Assembly: GCA_964433845.1 (NCBI GenBank)
Contig: CAYSTA010000011.1
Coordinates: 1 to 39,619, forward strand
From: MAG-121220-bin8 sp964433845
GTDB taxonomy: Bacteria > Bacteroidota > Bacteroidia > Flavobacteriales > Flavobacteriaceae
Direction of reading: 5' to 3'
DNA: 39,619 nucleotides
Shown here: piece after piece, positions 27,174 to 35,244 of the stretch
Layout of the letters: the number at the start of each line of letters is the position of its first letter
Numbering within the stretch: the stretch's first letter is position 1
Position numbers and translations under genes: made by a program
Notes under the pieces: generated by a model
Told to the model about the DNA's origin: nothing
What the model saw: only the letters and a program-made list of their open reading frames with translations
Databases searched by the model: none

Positions 27174-27590
27174 TTAATTAGTGTTTAATGCTAATGCGTA
27201 ATATTTGATTTGTTTAATCATAGAAACTAGCCCATTAGCTCTAGTTGGAGAAAGGTGTTCTTTTAGTCCAATCTCATCAATATATTTAATATCCGAATTT
27301 AAAATATCCTTAGCTGTTTGATTAGAAAAAACTCTTAATAATATAGCGGCAATTCCTTTTGTAATTATAGCTTCACTATCAGCGCTATAAATCACTTTGT
27401 CATTTTGTAATTCTGCATAAAGCCATAATTTACTTTGACATCCTTTTATTAAATTAGAATCTATTTTATTTTTTTTGTCAATTAATTCAATTGAATTACC
27501 AAGCTCAATTAGATACTCATACTTTTCTTTCCAATCTTCAAAATGAGAAAATTCTTTAACAATTTCATCTTGAATTTCTTTTATCTTCAT
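27174..27590 (-). CDS. sufE: SufE sulfur-acceptor protein
   Basis: 138 residues. The sulfur-accepting cysteine is Cys51 in LIKGCQSKLWLY, at the same number as in E. coli SufE. The rest is a standard SufE fold (YEYLIELG, ADSEAIITKGIAAILLRVF, LSPTRANGLVSMI). It takes persulfide from SufS and passes it to SufBCD. It lies 28 bases after sufS in the operon. Confidence 0.95.
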   Translation of the reverse strand: MKIKEIQDEIVKEFSHFEDWKEKYEYLIELGNSIELIDKKNKIDSNLIKGCQSKLWLYAELQNDKVIYSADSEAIITKGIAAILLRVFSNQTAKDILNSDIKYIDEIGLKEHLSPTRANGLVSMIKQIKYYALALNTN

Positions 27591-27618
27591 AAATCAGAGT
27601 ATAAGTCAAAGATACAAA

Positions 27619-28836
27619 TTAGCTCAACATAGAAATTGTTTGTTTCAATGAGTTGCAAAGAATATCAATTTCTTTTTTTGTGTTATAAAATGATAGCGAA
27701 ACTCTAACTGTACCTGAAATTCCAAAGTGATCCATAATTGGTTGAGCACAATGTTGACCAGTTCTTACTGCTATTCCAAATTTGTCTAATAAAGCCCCTA
27801 TATCATATGCATGTATTCCCTCTACATTAAAGGAAATCACACTTGTTTTGTTTTTAGACTCACCATATATTTTAAGATTGGGGATTAATTTTAGTTTTTC
27901 TGTAGCATATTTTAGAAGAGAAGATTCATATTCACAAATATTTTCAAAGCCTATCCCATTTAAATAATCTAATGCTACGCCAAAAGCAATTGCACCTGAA
28001 ACATTAGGAGTCCCTGCTTCAAATTTATGAGGAAGTTCTGCATAGGTAGTTTTTTCAAAAGTTACATCTGAAATCATTTCTCCACCACCTTGATATGGAG
28101 GCAATTTCTTTAGCCATTTTTCTTTTCCAAAAAGCATCCCAATACCAGTTGGACCACATAATTTATGTGCAGAAGTTGTGTAAAAATCTGAATCAAGTTC
28201 TTGTAAATCAGTTTTAAAATGAGCGCAGGCCTGAGCACCATCAATTAATACAGCAGCATTTACTTTATGAGCTTTTTCAATGATTGTTTTAATTGGGTTT
28301 ATTGTTCCCAGCGCATTTGAAACATGATTGACAAAAACAAGTTTTGTCCTACTATTTAGAATATTATCATAAACTTTCAAATCTAACTCTCCATTCTTAT
28401 TAATTGGAATTATCTTAATTTTTGCACCATTTTTTTCTGACATCATTTGCCATGGAACTATATTAGAATGATGTTCTAACCCTGAGATAATAATTTCATC
28501 TTTATCATTAAGTAAATCTCGAAATCCATTAGCAACTAAATTAATTGAGTGCGTAGCCCCAGAAGTAAAAATAATTTCATGAGAATTCAAGATATTAAAA
28601 TGTTTTTGAACTTTAACTCTAGCATTTTCATACGCATCTGTTGCTTCTTGACTTATAGTATGAACACCTCTATGAATATTGGAGTTATAATTTTTGTAGT
28701 AATTAGAGATAGAGTCTATTACTATATTTGGTTTTTGAGAAGTGGCGGCATTATCAAAATAAATAAAATTAGAACCATTGATTTTTCTTTTTAAAATTGG
28801 GAAATCAGACCTTATTTTATTTATATCCAAGCTCAT
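27619..28836 (-). CDS. sufS: Cysteine desulfurase SufS (class V aminotransferase fold)
   Basis: 405 residues from ATG 28836, 1 base after the sufD stop. A frame with four more residues would need a TTG at 28848 inside sufD. PLP lysine is Lys225 in TTSAHKLCGPTG, and the persulfide cysteine is Cys363 in RTGQHCAQP. Other family blocks are YFDNAATSQKP, SNIHRGVH and GLEHHSNIVPW. It releases sulfur from L-cysteine as enzyme persulfide for the SUF machinery. The short loop around the active cysteine is of the SufS/group II type, needing SufE as partner. Confidence 0.95.
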   Translation of the reverse strand: MSLDINKIRSDFPILKRKINGSNFIYFDNAATSQKPNIVIDSISNYYKNYNSNIHRGVHTISQEATDAYENARVKVQKHFNILNSHEIIFTSGATHSINLVANGFRDLLNDKDEIIISGLEHHSNIVPWQMMSEKNGAKIKIIPINKNGELDLKVYDNILNSRTKLVFVNHVSNALGTINPIKTIIEKAHKVNAAVLIDGAQACAHFKTDLQELDSDFYTTSAHKLCGPTGIGMLFGKEKWLKKLPPYQGGGEMISDVTFEKTTYAELPHKFEAGTPNVSGAIAFGVALDYLNGIGFENICEYESSLLKYATEKLKLIPNLKIYGESKNKTSVISFNVEGIHAYDIGALLDKFGIAVRTGQHCAQPIMDHFGISGTVRVSLSFYNTKKEIDILCNSLKQTISMLS

Positions 28837-28837
28837 T

Positions 28838-30154
28838 TTATAAATCAAAGCCTAAACTTACACCTAGCTTTTTAGCAATTATTTTTTTTATTTTAATTTT
28901 TAGTTCAGGAATTTTAACACTTTCTAAAATATTATTTGCAAAACCATAAGTAAGCAATGCTTTTGCTTCTTTTTTAGGGATACCTCTTGCCCTTAAATAA
29001 AATAAAGCATCTCGATCCAACTGCCCAATTGTACAGCCATGTGAACATTTTACATCATCAGCAAAAATTTCTAACTGAGGCTTAGAATTAATTGTAGCCT
29101 TATCATCTAATAGTATGTTATTATTTTGTTGAAATGCATTAGTTTTTTGGGCTATTTTATCTACTATTATCTTACCATTAAACACTCCAGTAGATTTTCC
29201 TGAGAAAATTCCTTTATAGTCTTGATGACTTTCACAATTTGGATTAGAATGGTGGACTAAAGTATGGTGATCTACTAATTGATCATAATCAATTATTGTA
29301 AGCCCTTTCATTGTAGAGTTTATAAATGGAGTTTTTTGATAAAAATTCAAGTTATTTCTAGTTAATCTTCCGCCAAAAGAAAAAGTATGAACTTTAACAT
29401 CGCTATCTCTTTTTTGAGTGATATACGTATTGTCAATTAAACTAGAGCTTATAACATCGTTTTGAATTTTATAATAATCTACTTTAGAATTTTTTTGAGC
29501 AAATATCTCAGTAACTGAATTGCTAAAAACGGAATTAACAGTTAGACTTTGATGAGTTTCAATTATTTCAACCTCTGAACTTTCTTCTACAATAATTAGG
29601 TTTCTAGGCTGTAACATTAATGCAGCTTCATTTCCAGTTGAAAAATGAATTATTTCAATTGGTTTTTCAAGGATAGTCTTTTTAGGAAGATGAATATATG
29701 CTCCTTCTTTAGAAAATGCAGTATTTAGTGAAGTTAAAGAATCTCCTGAGGAAGCAGATTTATTAAAATATTTATTAATAAGCTTGGAATACTTAGGCTT
29801 ATTTAATGCGGCAGACATTATACAGATATCTAATCCATCATGACTAGTTTGAGATAAAAAGGGGTCATAAAATCCATCAACAAAAACGATTTTGTATGAT
29901 TCGATATTATCTATAAAATAGTCTTTAACTCTTTTAAAATCAATTACATTTTTCTTCTTTGAAAACACAGTATAGTCTTCTTTAATGATTTGATTCAAAG
30001 AAGTGTATTTCCAGTTTTCCAATTTTTTATTAGGGAATCCTAGCTTTTCAAAGTTTTTAATTGCATTTGTTCTTATATTGTGTACAGAAGAATTAATGTC
30101 AATATCCAATTCAAAAGCCAAAAATGATGATAATAATTTCTCAGTTAATTGCAT
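28838..30154 (-). CDS. sufD: Fe-S scaffold subunit SufD
   Basis: 438 residues. The C-terminal beta-helix core has GKSTGVFNGKIIVDKIAQKTNAFQQNNN and DDVKCSHGCTIGQLD; the KCSHG histidine matches the SufD residue needed for cluster assembly. LFYLRARGIPKKEAKALLTYGFAN is the terminal helical block. It pairs with SufB and SufC in the cytoplasmic SufBC2D scaffold. It starts 9 bases after sufC. Confidence 0.93.
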   Translation of the reverse strand: MQLTEKLLSSFLAFELDIDINSSVHNIRTNAIKNFEKLGFPNKKLENWKYTSLNQIIKEDYTVFSKKKNVIDFKRVKDYFIDNIESYKIVFVDGFYDPFLSQTSHDGLDICIMSAALNKPKYSKLINKYFNKSASSGDSLTSLNTAFSKEGAYIHLPKKTILEKPIEIIHFSTGNEAALMLQPRNLIIVEESSEVEIIETHQSLTVNSVFSNSVTEIFAQKNSKVDYYKIQNDVISSSLIDNTYITQKRDSDVKVHTFSFGGRLTRNNLNFYQKTPFINSTMKGLTIIDYDQLVDHHTLVHHSNPNCESHQDYKGIFSGKSTGVFNGKIIVDKIAQKTNAFQQNNNILLDDKATINSKPQLEIFADDVKCSHGCTIGQLDRDALFYLRARGIPKKEAKALLTYGFANNILESVKIPELKIKIKKIIAKKLGVSLGFDL

Positions 30155-30163
30155 TATAAAAAT

Positions 30164-30901
30164 TTATTTTATCCAGTCATAACCCCTTTCTTCAAGCTGA
30201 TGGGCAAGTTCTTTGTTTCCAGACTTTGCTATTTTCCCTTTATTTAATACATGAACATAATCAGGGATAATATAATCAAGAAGTCTTTGATAATGAGTTA
30301 TAACAATCACTGCATTATCTTTATTCTTTAATTTATTTACGCCATTTGCAACAACTTTTAGAGCATCAATATCTAATCCAGAATCTGTCTCATCTAAGAT
30401 AGAGATGCTTGGTTCTAGCATTGCCATTTGAAATATTTCATTCCTTTTTTTCTCTCCGCCCGAAAATCCTTCATTAAGGGATCTAGAGAGAAATTTAGAG
30501 TCGATTTCAAGAAGCTCAGCTTTTTCTCTAATTTTTTTAAGCATTTTATTGGCAGGCATTTCATTTTCACCCCTGGCTTTTAAATTAGAGTTAATAGATG
30601 TTTTTATAAAATTAGTAACAGTAACTCCTGGTATTTCAACAGGGTATTGAAATGACATAAAAATCCCTCTATGTGCTCTTTCTTCAGGAGATAGTTCAAT
30701 GATGTTTTCACCTTTAAATAAAATATCTCCTTTAACTATTTCGTAGGACTCGTTTCCAGCTACAGCTGCAGCTAGAGTACTTTTCCCTGATCCATTAGGC
30801 CCCATAATAGCATGAACTTCACCTGCCTTAACATCCAAGCTTATTCCATTTAAAATTGTTTTGCCTTCAACACTAACATGTAAATTGTCTATTGTTAACA
30901 T
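30164..30901 (-). CDS. sufC: SufC ABC-type ATPase
   Basis: 245 residues, the standard SufC size. Walker A is GPNGSGKST, the signature is GFSGGEKKRNEI, and Walker B is ISILDETDSGLDID, with the H-loop in VITHYQRLLDYI. The SGGEKKRNE and ETDSGLDIDAL forms are SufC-specific. It supplies ATP hydrolysis that reshapes SufBD. It is between sufB and sufD with gaps of 14 and 9 bases. Confidence 0.96.
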   Translation of the reverse strand: MLTIDNLHVSVEGKTILNGISLDVKAGEVHAIMGPNGSGKSTLAAAVAGNESYEIVKGDILFKGENIIELSPEERAHRGIFMSFQYPVEIPGVTVTNFIKTSINSNLKARGENEMPANKMLKKIREKAELLEIDSKFLSRSLNEGFSGGEKKRNEIFQMAMLEPSISILDETDSGLDIDALKVVANGVNKLKNKDNAVIVITHYQRLLDYIIPDYVHVLNKGKIAKSGNKELAHQLEERGYDWIK

Positions 30902-30915
30902 ATAATATTTTTTAA

Positions 30916-32361
30916 TTATCCTACTGATCCTTCTAATGAAATTTCAAGTAATTTTTGAGCTTCTACTGCAAATTCCATTGGAAGTTTATTTAATACCTCT
31001 TTGCTAAAACCATTAACAATTAATGCAATAGCCTTTTCAGTATCGATACCTCTTTGATTGCAATAGAAAATTTGATCTTCCCCAATTTTACTCGTAGATG
31101 CTTCATGTTCAATTATTGCTGTTTTATTTTTCCCCTCAATATATGGGAAAGTGTGAGCCCCACATTTATTCCCCATTAGCAATGAATCGCATTGAGAAAA
31201 ATTTCTAGCATTTTCCGCATTGCGATTTATTTGAACAAGTCCCCTGTAGCTATTTTGAGATTTCCCTGCAGAAATACCTTTTGAGATTATTGTACTCTTA
31301 CTGTTTTTTCCAATGTGAATCATTTTGGTTCCAGTATCTGCTTGTTGGTAATTATTTGTTACAGCAATGGAATAGAATTCTCCAACACTATTATTGCCCT
31401 TTAAAATACATGATGGATATTTCCATGTAACAGCAGAGCCTGTTTCAACTTGAGTCCAAGATATTTTAGAATTTTTATGACAAATTCCTCTTTTTGTAAC
31501 GAAATTATAAACTCCACCTTTCCCCGCTTTGTTTCCTGGATACCAGTTTTGAACAGTAGAATATTTTATTTCTGCATTATCTAATGCTATTAGTTCAACT
31601 ACAGCAGCATGTAATTGGTTTTCATCTCTAGATGGCGCAGTACATCCCTCCAAATAACTCACGTAACTTCCTTCATCTGCAATCAAAAGCGTTCTTTCAA
31701 ATTGACCCGTCCCAGCCTGGTTAATTCTAAAATAAGTGGATAATTCCATTGGGCATTTAACTCCTTTTGGAATGTAACAAAAAGATCCATCTGAAAAAAC
31801 AGCGGAATTTAAAGCACTATAAAAATTATCTCTTTGAGGCACTACAGTTCCAATATATTTTTTAACAAGTTCAGGATGTTTTTTAATTGCTTCTGAAATA
31901 GAACAAAAAATTATTCCTTTCTTTGAAAGAGTGTCTCGAAAAGTTGTTGCGACTGAAACAGAGTCAACAACTACATCAACTGCTACGCCAGCTAATTTTT
32001 TTTGCTCACTAATTGAAATGCCAAGTTTATCAAAAGTTTTCAATAGCTCTGGGTCTACTTCATCTAAACTTTCATATTTATCTTTTGATTTAGGAGCAGA
32101 ATAATAAGATATTTTTTGAAAATCAGGTTTTTTATATTTTACATTTGACCAATTAGGCTCTTCCATTTTCTGCCAAGAATTAAATGCTTTGAGCCTCCAT
32201 TCAGTCATCCAATTAGGCTCTTCTTTTCTTTTTGAAATAGCACGTATAACATTTTCATTTAATCCCTCTGAAAAGGTATCTGCATCGATCTTAGTTACAA
32301 ATCCATACTCATATTCTTGTGTCTCTAGCTCCTTTTTTAATTCTTCTTCAGTATAAGCCAT
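30916..32361 (-). CDS. sufB: Fe-S scaffold subunit SufB
   Basis: 481 residues. It has the N-terminal YEYGFVTKIDADTFSEGLNE and PNWMTEWRLKAF blocks, then PQRDNFYSALNSAVFSDGSF, YIPKGVKCPMELSTYFRIN, ISWTQVETGSAVTWKYPSC, and SQCDSLLMGNKCGAHTFPYIE. The end is EHEASTSKIGEDQIFYCNQR. It is the main scaffold on which clusters are built with SufD and SufC. It is the second gene of the operon, 10 bases after the A-type carrier. Confidence 0.96.
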   Translation of the reverse strand: MAYTEEELKKELETQEYEYGFVTKIDADTFSEGLNENVIRAISKRKEEPNWMTEWRLKAFNSWQKMEEPNWSNVKYKKPDFQKISYYSAPKSKDKYESLDEVDPELLKTFDKLGISISEQKKLAGVAVDVVVDSVSVATTFRDTLSKKGIIFCSISEAIKKHPELVKKYIGTVVPQRDNFYSALNSAVFSDGSFCYIPKGVKCPMELSTYFRINQAGTGQFERTLLIADEGSYVSYLEGCTAPSRDENQLHAAVVELIALDNAEIKYSTVQNWYPGNKAGKGGVYNFVTKRGICHKNSKISWTQVETGSAVTWKYPSCILKGNNSVGEFYSIAVTNNYQQADTGTKMIHIGKNSKSTIISKGISAGKSQNSYRGLVQINRNAENARNFSQCDSLLMGNKCGAHTFPYIEGKNKTAIIEHEASTSKIGEDQIFYCNQRGIDTEKAIALIVNGFSKEVLNKLPMEFAVEAQKLLEISLEGSVG

Positions 32362-32371
32362 TTTTTATTTA

Positions 32372-32701
32372 TTAAAGCGAAAAACTTTCACCACATCCAC
32401 ATGTTCTATTCGCGTTAGGATTGTTAAAAACAAATCCTTTACCATTTAAACCTCCTGAATATTCAAGTGTAGTTCCAATGAGATATAAAAAACTTTTGTT
32501 ATCAACAATGATTTTTACTCCATTGTCTTGGAAAACCTTGTCATTAGGACTTGCTATTTTATCAAATTTCAAATCATATGAAAGTCCAGAGCAACCCCCG
32601 CTTTTAACACCAACTCTTACATAATCAGAGAGACTATTATAGCCATCAGCTTCCATCAATTTTTGAACTTTAGCTTTTGCTTGTTCTGTAACTTTTATCA
32701 T
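32372..32701 (-). CDS. sufA: A-type Fe-S carrier (HesB/IscA/SufA family)
   Basis: 109 residues. The three cluster-binding cysteines are Cys37 (GGCSGLSY), Cys101 and Cys103 (CGCGESF). The family shape VTEQAKAKVQKLM and VRVGVKSGGCSG is complete. It receives and delivers Fe-S clusters from SufBCD. The name sufA rests on its position at the head of the suf operon; IscA and ErpA cannot be separated by sequence alone. Confidence 0.92.
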   Translation of the reverse strand: MIKVTEQAKAKVQKLMEADGYNSLSDYVRVGVKSGGCSGLSYDLKFDKIASPNDKVFQDNGVKIIVDNKSFLYLIGTTLEYSGGLNGKGFVFNNPNANRTCGCGESFSL

Positions 32702-32726
32702 AGTGAAAAAATAATAAAATAATTAA

Positions 32727-32734
32727 CAAATATA
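32727..32734 (-). promoter_or_regulatory. Candidate -7 box of the suf operon promoter
   Basis: On the minus strand the sequence is TATATTTG, a full match to TAnnTTTG, 25 bases before the sufA ATG. No clean TTG lies at the standard distance. The box overlaps an inverted repeat (ACAAAT at 32726-32731 and ATTTGT at 32739-32744, 7-base spacer) that could serve as an operator for an iron or Fe-S sensing regulator; that link is speculative. Confidence 0.5.
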
Positions 32735-32828
32735 ACTCATTTGTCAATTTTTACCATATTGAAGAATTAAATACTCATATTTTAAAACCATCCTTGATTT
32801 TTAGAGTTATTAATAAGATCAATTGATA

Positions 32829-32836
32829 TATATTTG
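32829..32836 (+). promoter_or_regulatory. Candidate -7 box of the thiL promoter
   Basis: TATATTTG fully matches TAnnTTTG and ends 13 bases before the thiL TTG start, implying a very short leader of under ten bases. The -33 TTG is not at a standard distance. With the box at 32727-32734 it suggests back-to-back promoters in the 148-base gap. Confidence 0.45.
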
Positions 32837-32849
32837 AAAAAAACAATAA

Positions 32850-33893
32850 TTGAAAAAGAAAAACAATAAATTAAAGCTTACAAAGCTATCAGAGCTTGGA
32901 GAATTTGAAGTTATAAATAGAATTACTAAGAACTTTTCTAATAAAAATAATTCTACAATTACTGGAATTGGAGATGATGCAGCTATTTTAAAATATTCTG
33001 ATAAACATGTTGTTGTTTCAAGTGATATATTGGTAGAGGGCGTTCATTTCAATTTGACTTATATGCCATTAAAACATTTAGGGTACAAGTCTGTTGTTGC
33101 CAATATATCAGATATATATTCAATGAATTCAATTTGTTCTCAAATTACAGTGAATATTGCTGTTTCTAATAGATTTACATTAGAATCGATAGAAGAATTA
33201 TATTTTGGGATTAATGCAGCTTGTAAAAAATATGGAGTTGATTTGGTAGGCGGGGACACAACGAGCTCTAACAAGGGCTTGATAATTAGCATTACCGCAA
33301 TAGGATCCCAAGACTCGAAATCTATTGTAAAAAGATCAGGAGCAAAATTAAATGATTTAATTGTAGTTTCGGGTGATATAGGGAGTGCTTATATGGGGCT
33401 TCAAGTTTTGGAAAGAGAGAAAGAAGTTTTTAAGGTAAATCCACAAAATCAACCTGATTTATCACAATATGCCTATATAATTCAAAGACAATTAAAGCCA
33501 GAAGCTAGAAAAGATGTTATTAATTATTTTGAAAATATAAACTTAATCCCTACGTCTATGATTGATATTAGTGATGGCCTATCCTCTGAAATAATACACA
33601 TATGTAGCGATTCAAAAGTGGGATGTGATATATATGAAGATAAAATTCCTGTTAGCGAAGAGTTGATGGCATCCTGTGAAGAGTTTAAATTAAATTCAAC
33701 TACAATTGCATTAAGCGGCGGCGAAGATTATGAATTGTTGTTTACTATTGATCAAAAAGATTATGATAAGGTTAAAAACAGTTTAGATTTAACTGTAATT
33801 GGCCATATTACTGATTTAAAAAAAGGCATGAATCTAATCACTAAAGCAAATCAAAAAATTCCAATAACATCTCAAGGCTGGAAATCATTTTGA
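32850..33893 (+). CDS. thiL: Thiamine-monophosphate kinase ThiL (TTG start)
   Basis: 347 residues. PurM-like fold with the ATP/Mg blocks GIGDDAAIL (about 39-47), SSDILVEGVHFN, GGDTTSS and MIDISDGLSSEI, and C-terminal LSGGEDYELLFT. It phosphorylates thiamine monophosphate to thiamine diphosphate, the active cofactor. The only suitable start is TTG at 32850: relatives begin shortly before the TKLSELGEFEVI block and no ATG lies near it. The 3' end overlaps the convergent aminopeptidase gene by 9 bases. No other thiamine gene is in the window. Confidence 0.92.
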   Translation: MKKKNNKLKLTKLSELGEFEVINRITKNFSNKNNSTITGIGDDAAILKYSDKHVVVSSDILVEGVHFNLTYMPLKHLGYKSVVANISDIYSMNSICSQITVNIAVSNRFTLESIEELYFGINAACKKYGVDLVGGDTTSSNKGLIISITAIGSQDSKSIVKRSGAKLNDLIVVSGDIGSAYMGLQVLEREKEVFKVNPQNQPDLSQYAYIIQRQLKPEARKDVINYFENINLIPTSMIDISDGLSSEIIHICSDSKVGCDIYEDKIPVSEELMASCEEFKLNSTTIALSGGEDYELLFTIDQKDYDKVKNSLDLTVIGHITDLKKGMNLITKANQKIPITSQGWKSF

Positions 33894-35180
33894 GTTCATT
33901 AGGGATTCTATTTCTTCAATCTCTATAGGAATATTCTCCATTAAATTTATTGGATTTCCTTGTTCTTGAACCACAACATCATCTTCAAGTCTAATGCCAA
34001 AACCTTCTTCCTTAATGTATATGCCCGGCTCAACTGTAAAAACATTATTAGCTTCAATAGGCTTATTAATATCTCCATAATCATGTGTGTCTAACCCTAA
34101 ATGATGCGAAGTTCCATGTGTAAAATATTTTTTAAAAGCAGGATTTTCTTTTGTTTCATTTTGTATATCAGCTTTATCAAGAAGTCCTAATTTTATAAGC
34201 TCAGAAGTCATAATTTTTCCAACTTCTGAATGATGATCTTTCCATAAAATTCCTGGAGTTAATAACTTTGCTGCTTCATTCTTTACGTATAAAACAGAGC
34301 TATATACATCTTTTTGTCGTTTGCTAAATTTTCCCGAAACAGGAATTGTTCTAGTCATATCACTAGAATAATTTGCATATTCTGCGCCAACATCCAATAA
34401 TATTACTTCTCCATCCTTACATTGTTTATTGTTTTCAATATAATGCAGTATGTTTGAATTTTTTCCTGAAGCTATTATTGGATTATAGGCAAATTTTCTA
34501 GATCTATTTTTTAAAAATTCGTGAGAAAATTCTGCTTCAATTTCATATTCCCACACTCCTGGTTTAACAAAATTTAAAATTCTTCTAAAACCCTTTTCAG
34601 TGATATTACACGCCTTTTTAATTAATTCTATTTCAATAGACTCTTTTACAGCTCTCAACCGTTGTAATATTGGATTACTTCTTTTATTAGTTTTTGTAGG
34701 ATATTTTTTTTTAATCCATTTATTAAAACGAGCTTCTCTAGTCTCAGTTTCAACTTTAGCCCTGTAATGTTCATTGGTATTTATATAAAGAGTGTCTACT
34801 GAACTCATCAATTCTTCAACAATTTTTTCTAAATCTTCTATCCAGAATACATTTTTAATTCCAGAGGTTTCAAATGCTCTATTTTTACTTAATTTTTCTC
34901 CTTCCCAATGAGTAAGTGTTTCATTTGGTTTTGTTAGAAAAAGAATTTCTTGTTTAGATTTTTCAATTTTACTATTAATTATAGCTAAAACACTTTCTTC
35001 TTGGTTAATTCCTGATAAATAGAAAATATCTCTATGTTGCTCAAAGGGAAGAGTTGTATCAGCACTAACAGGATATTGATCATTAGAGTTAAAAAAAGCA
35101 ATGCTATTTGGACTCATTTTATTTCTAAACTTCTTCCTGTTTTTTATAAATAATGAGTTGTCAATTGGAAAATATTTCAT
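33885..35180 (-). CDS. pepP: Xaa-Pro aminopeptidase (M24B, aminopeptidase P)
   Basis: 431 residues, cytoplasmic with no signal. An N-terminal AMP_N domain (about 1-135, YPVSADTTLPFEQHRDIFYLSG) precedes the pita-bread catalytic domain. The five metal ligands are readable: Asp263 (LLDVGAEYANYSSD), Asp274, His359 (HGTSHHLGLDTHD), Glu384 (TVEPGIYI) and Glu399 (GIRLEDDV). It removes N-terminal residues preceding proline. The 5' end faces the BNR-repeat gene divergently. Confidence 0.92.
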   Translation of the reverse strand: MKYFPIDNSLFIKNRKKFRNKMSPNSIAFFNSNDQYPVSADTTLPFEQHRDIFYLSGINQEESVLAIINSKIEKSKQEILFLTKPNETLTHWEGEKLSKNRAFETSGIKNVFWIEDLEKIVEELMSSVDTLYINTNEHYRAKVETETREARFNKWIKKKYPTKTNKRSNPILQRLRAVKESIEIELIKKACNITEKGFRRILNFVKPGVWEYEIEAEFSHEFLKNRSRKFAYNPIIASGKNSNILHYIENNKQCKDGEVILLDVGAEYANYSSDMTRTIPVSGKFSKRQKDVYSSVLYVKNEAAKLLTPGILWKDHHSEVGKIMTSELIKLGLLDKADIQNETKENPAFKKYFTHGTSHHLGLDTHDYGDINKPIEANNVFTVEPGIYIKEEGFGIRLEDDVVVQEQGNPINLMENIPIEIEEIESLMNSK

Positions 35181-35196
35181 TTTTATAATTAAAATT

Positions 35197-35204
35197 CAAA
35201 AATA
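35197..35204 (-). promoter_or_regulatory. Candidate -7 box of the aminopeptidase P promoter
   Basis: The minus strand reads TATTTTTG here, matching TAnnTTTG, 16 bases upstream of the ATG. No -33 TTG is visible at the usual distance. Directly beside it lies the dyad at 35205-35219. Confidence 0.35.
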
Positions 35205-35219
35205 GTATATTTAATATAC
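35205..35219. repeat. 15-bp AT-rich dyad in a divergent promoter region
   Basis: Arms GTATATT (35205-35211) and AATATAC (35213-35219) flank one T. It lies in the 64-base gap between divergent aminopeptidase and BNR-repeat genes and contains a TATATTTA box on the plus strand. It could be a shared operator, or only AT-rich promoter sequence. Confidence 0.35.
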
Positions 35220-35244
35220 CTAAAACTTTTATACTTCATTATCA

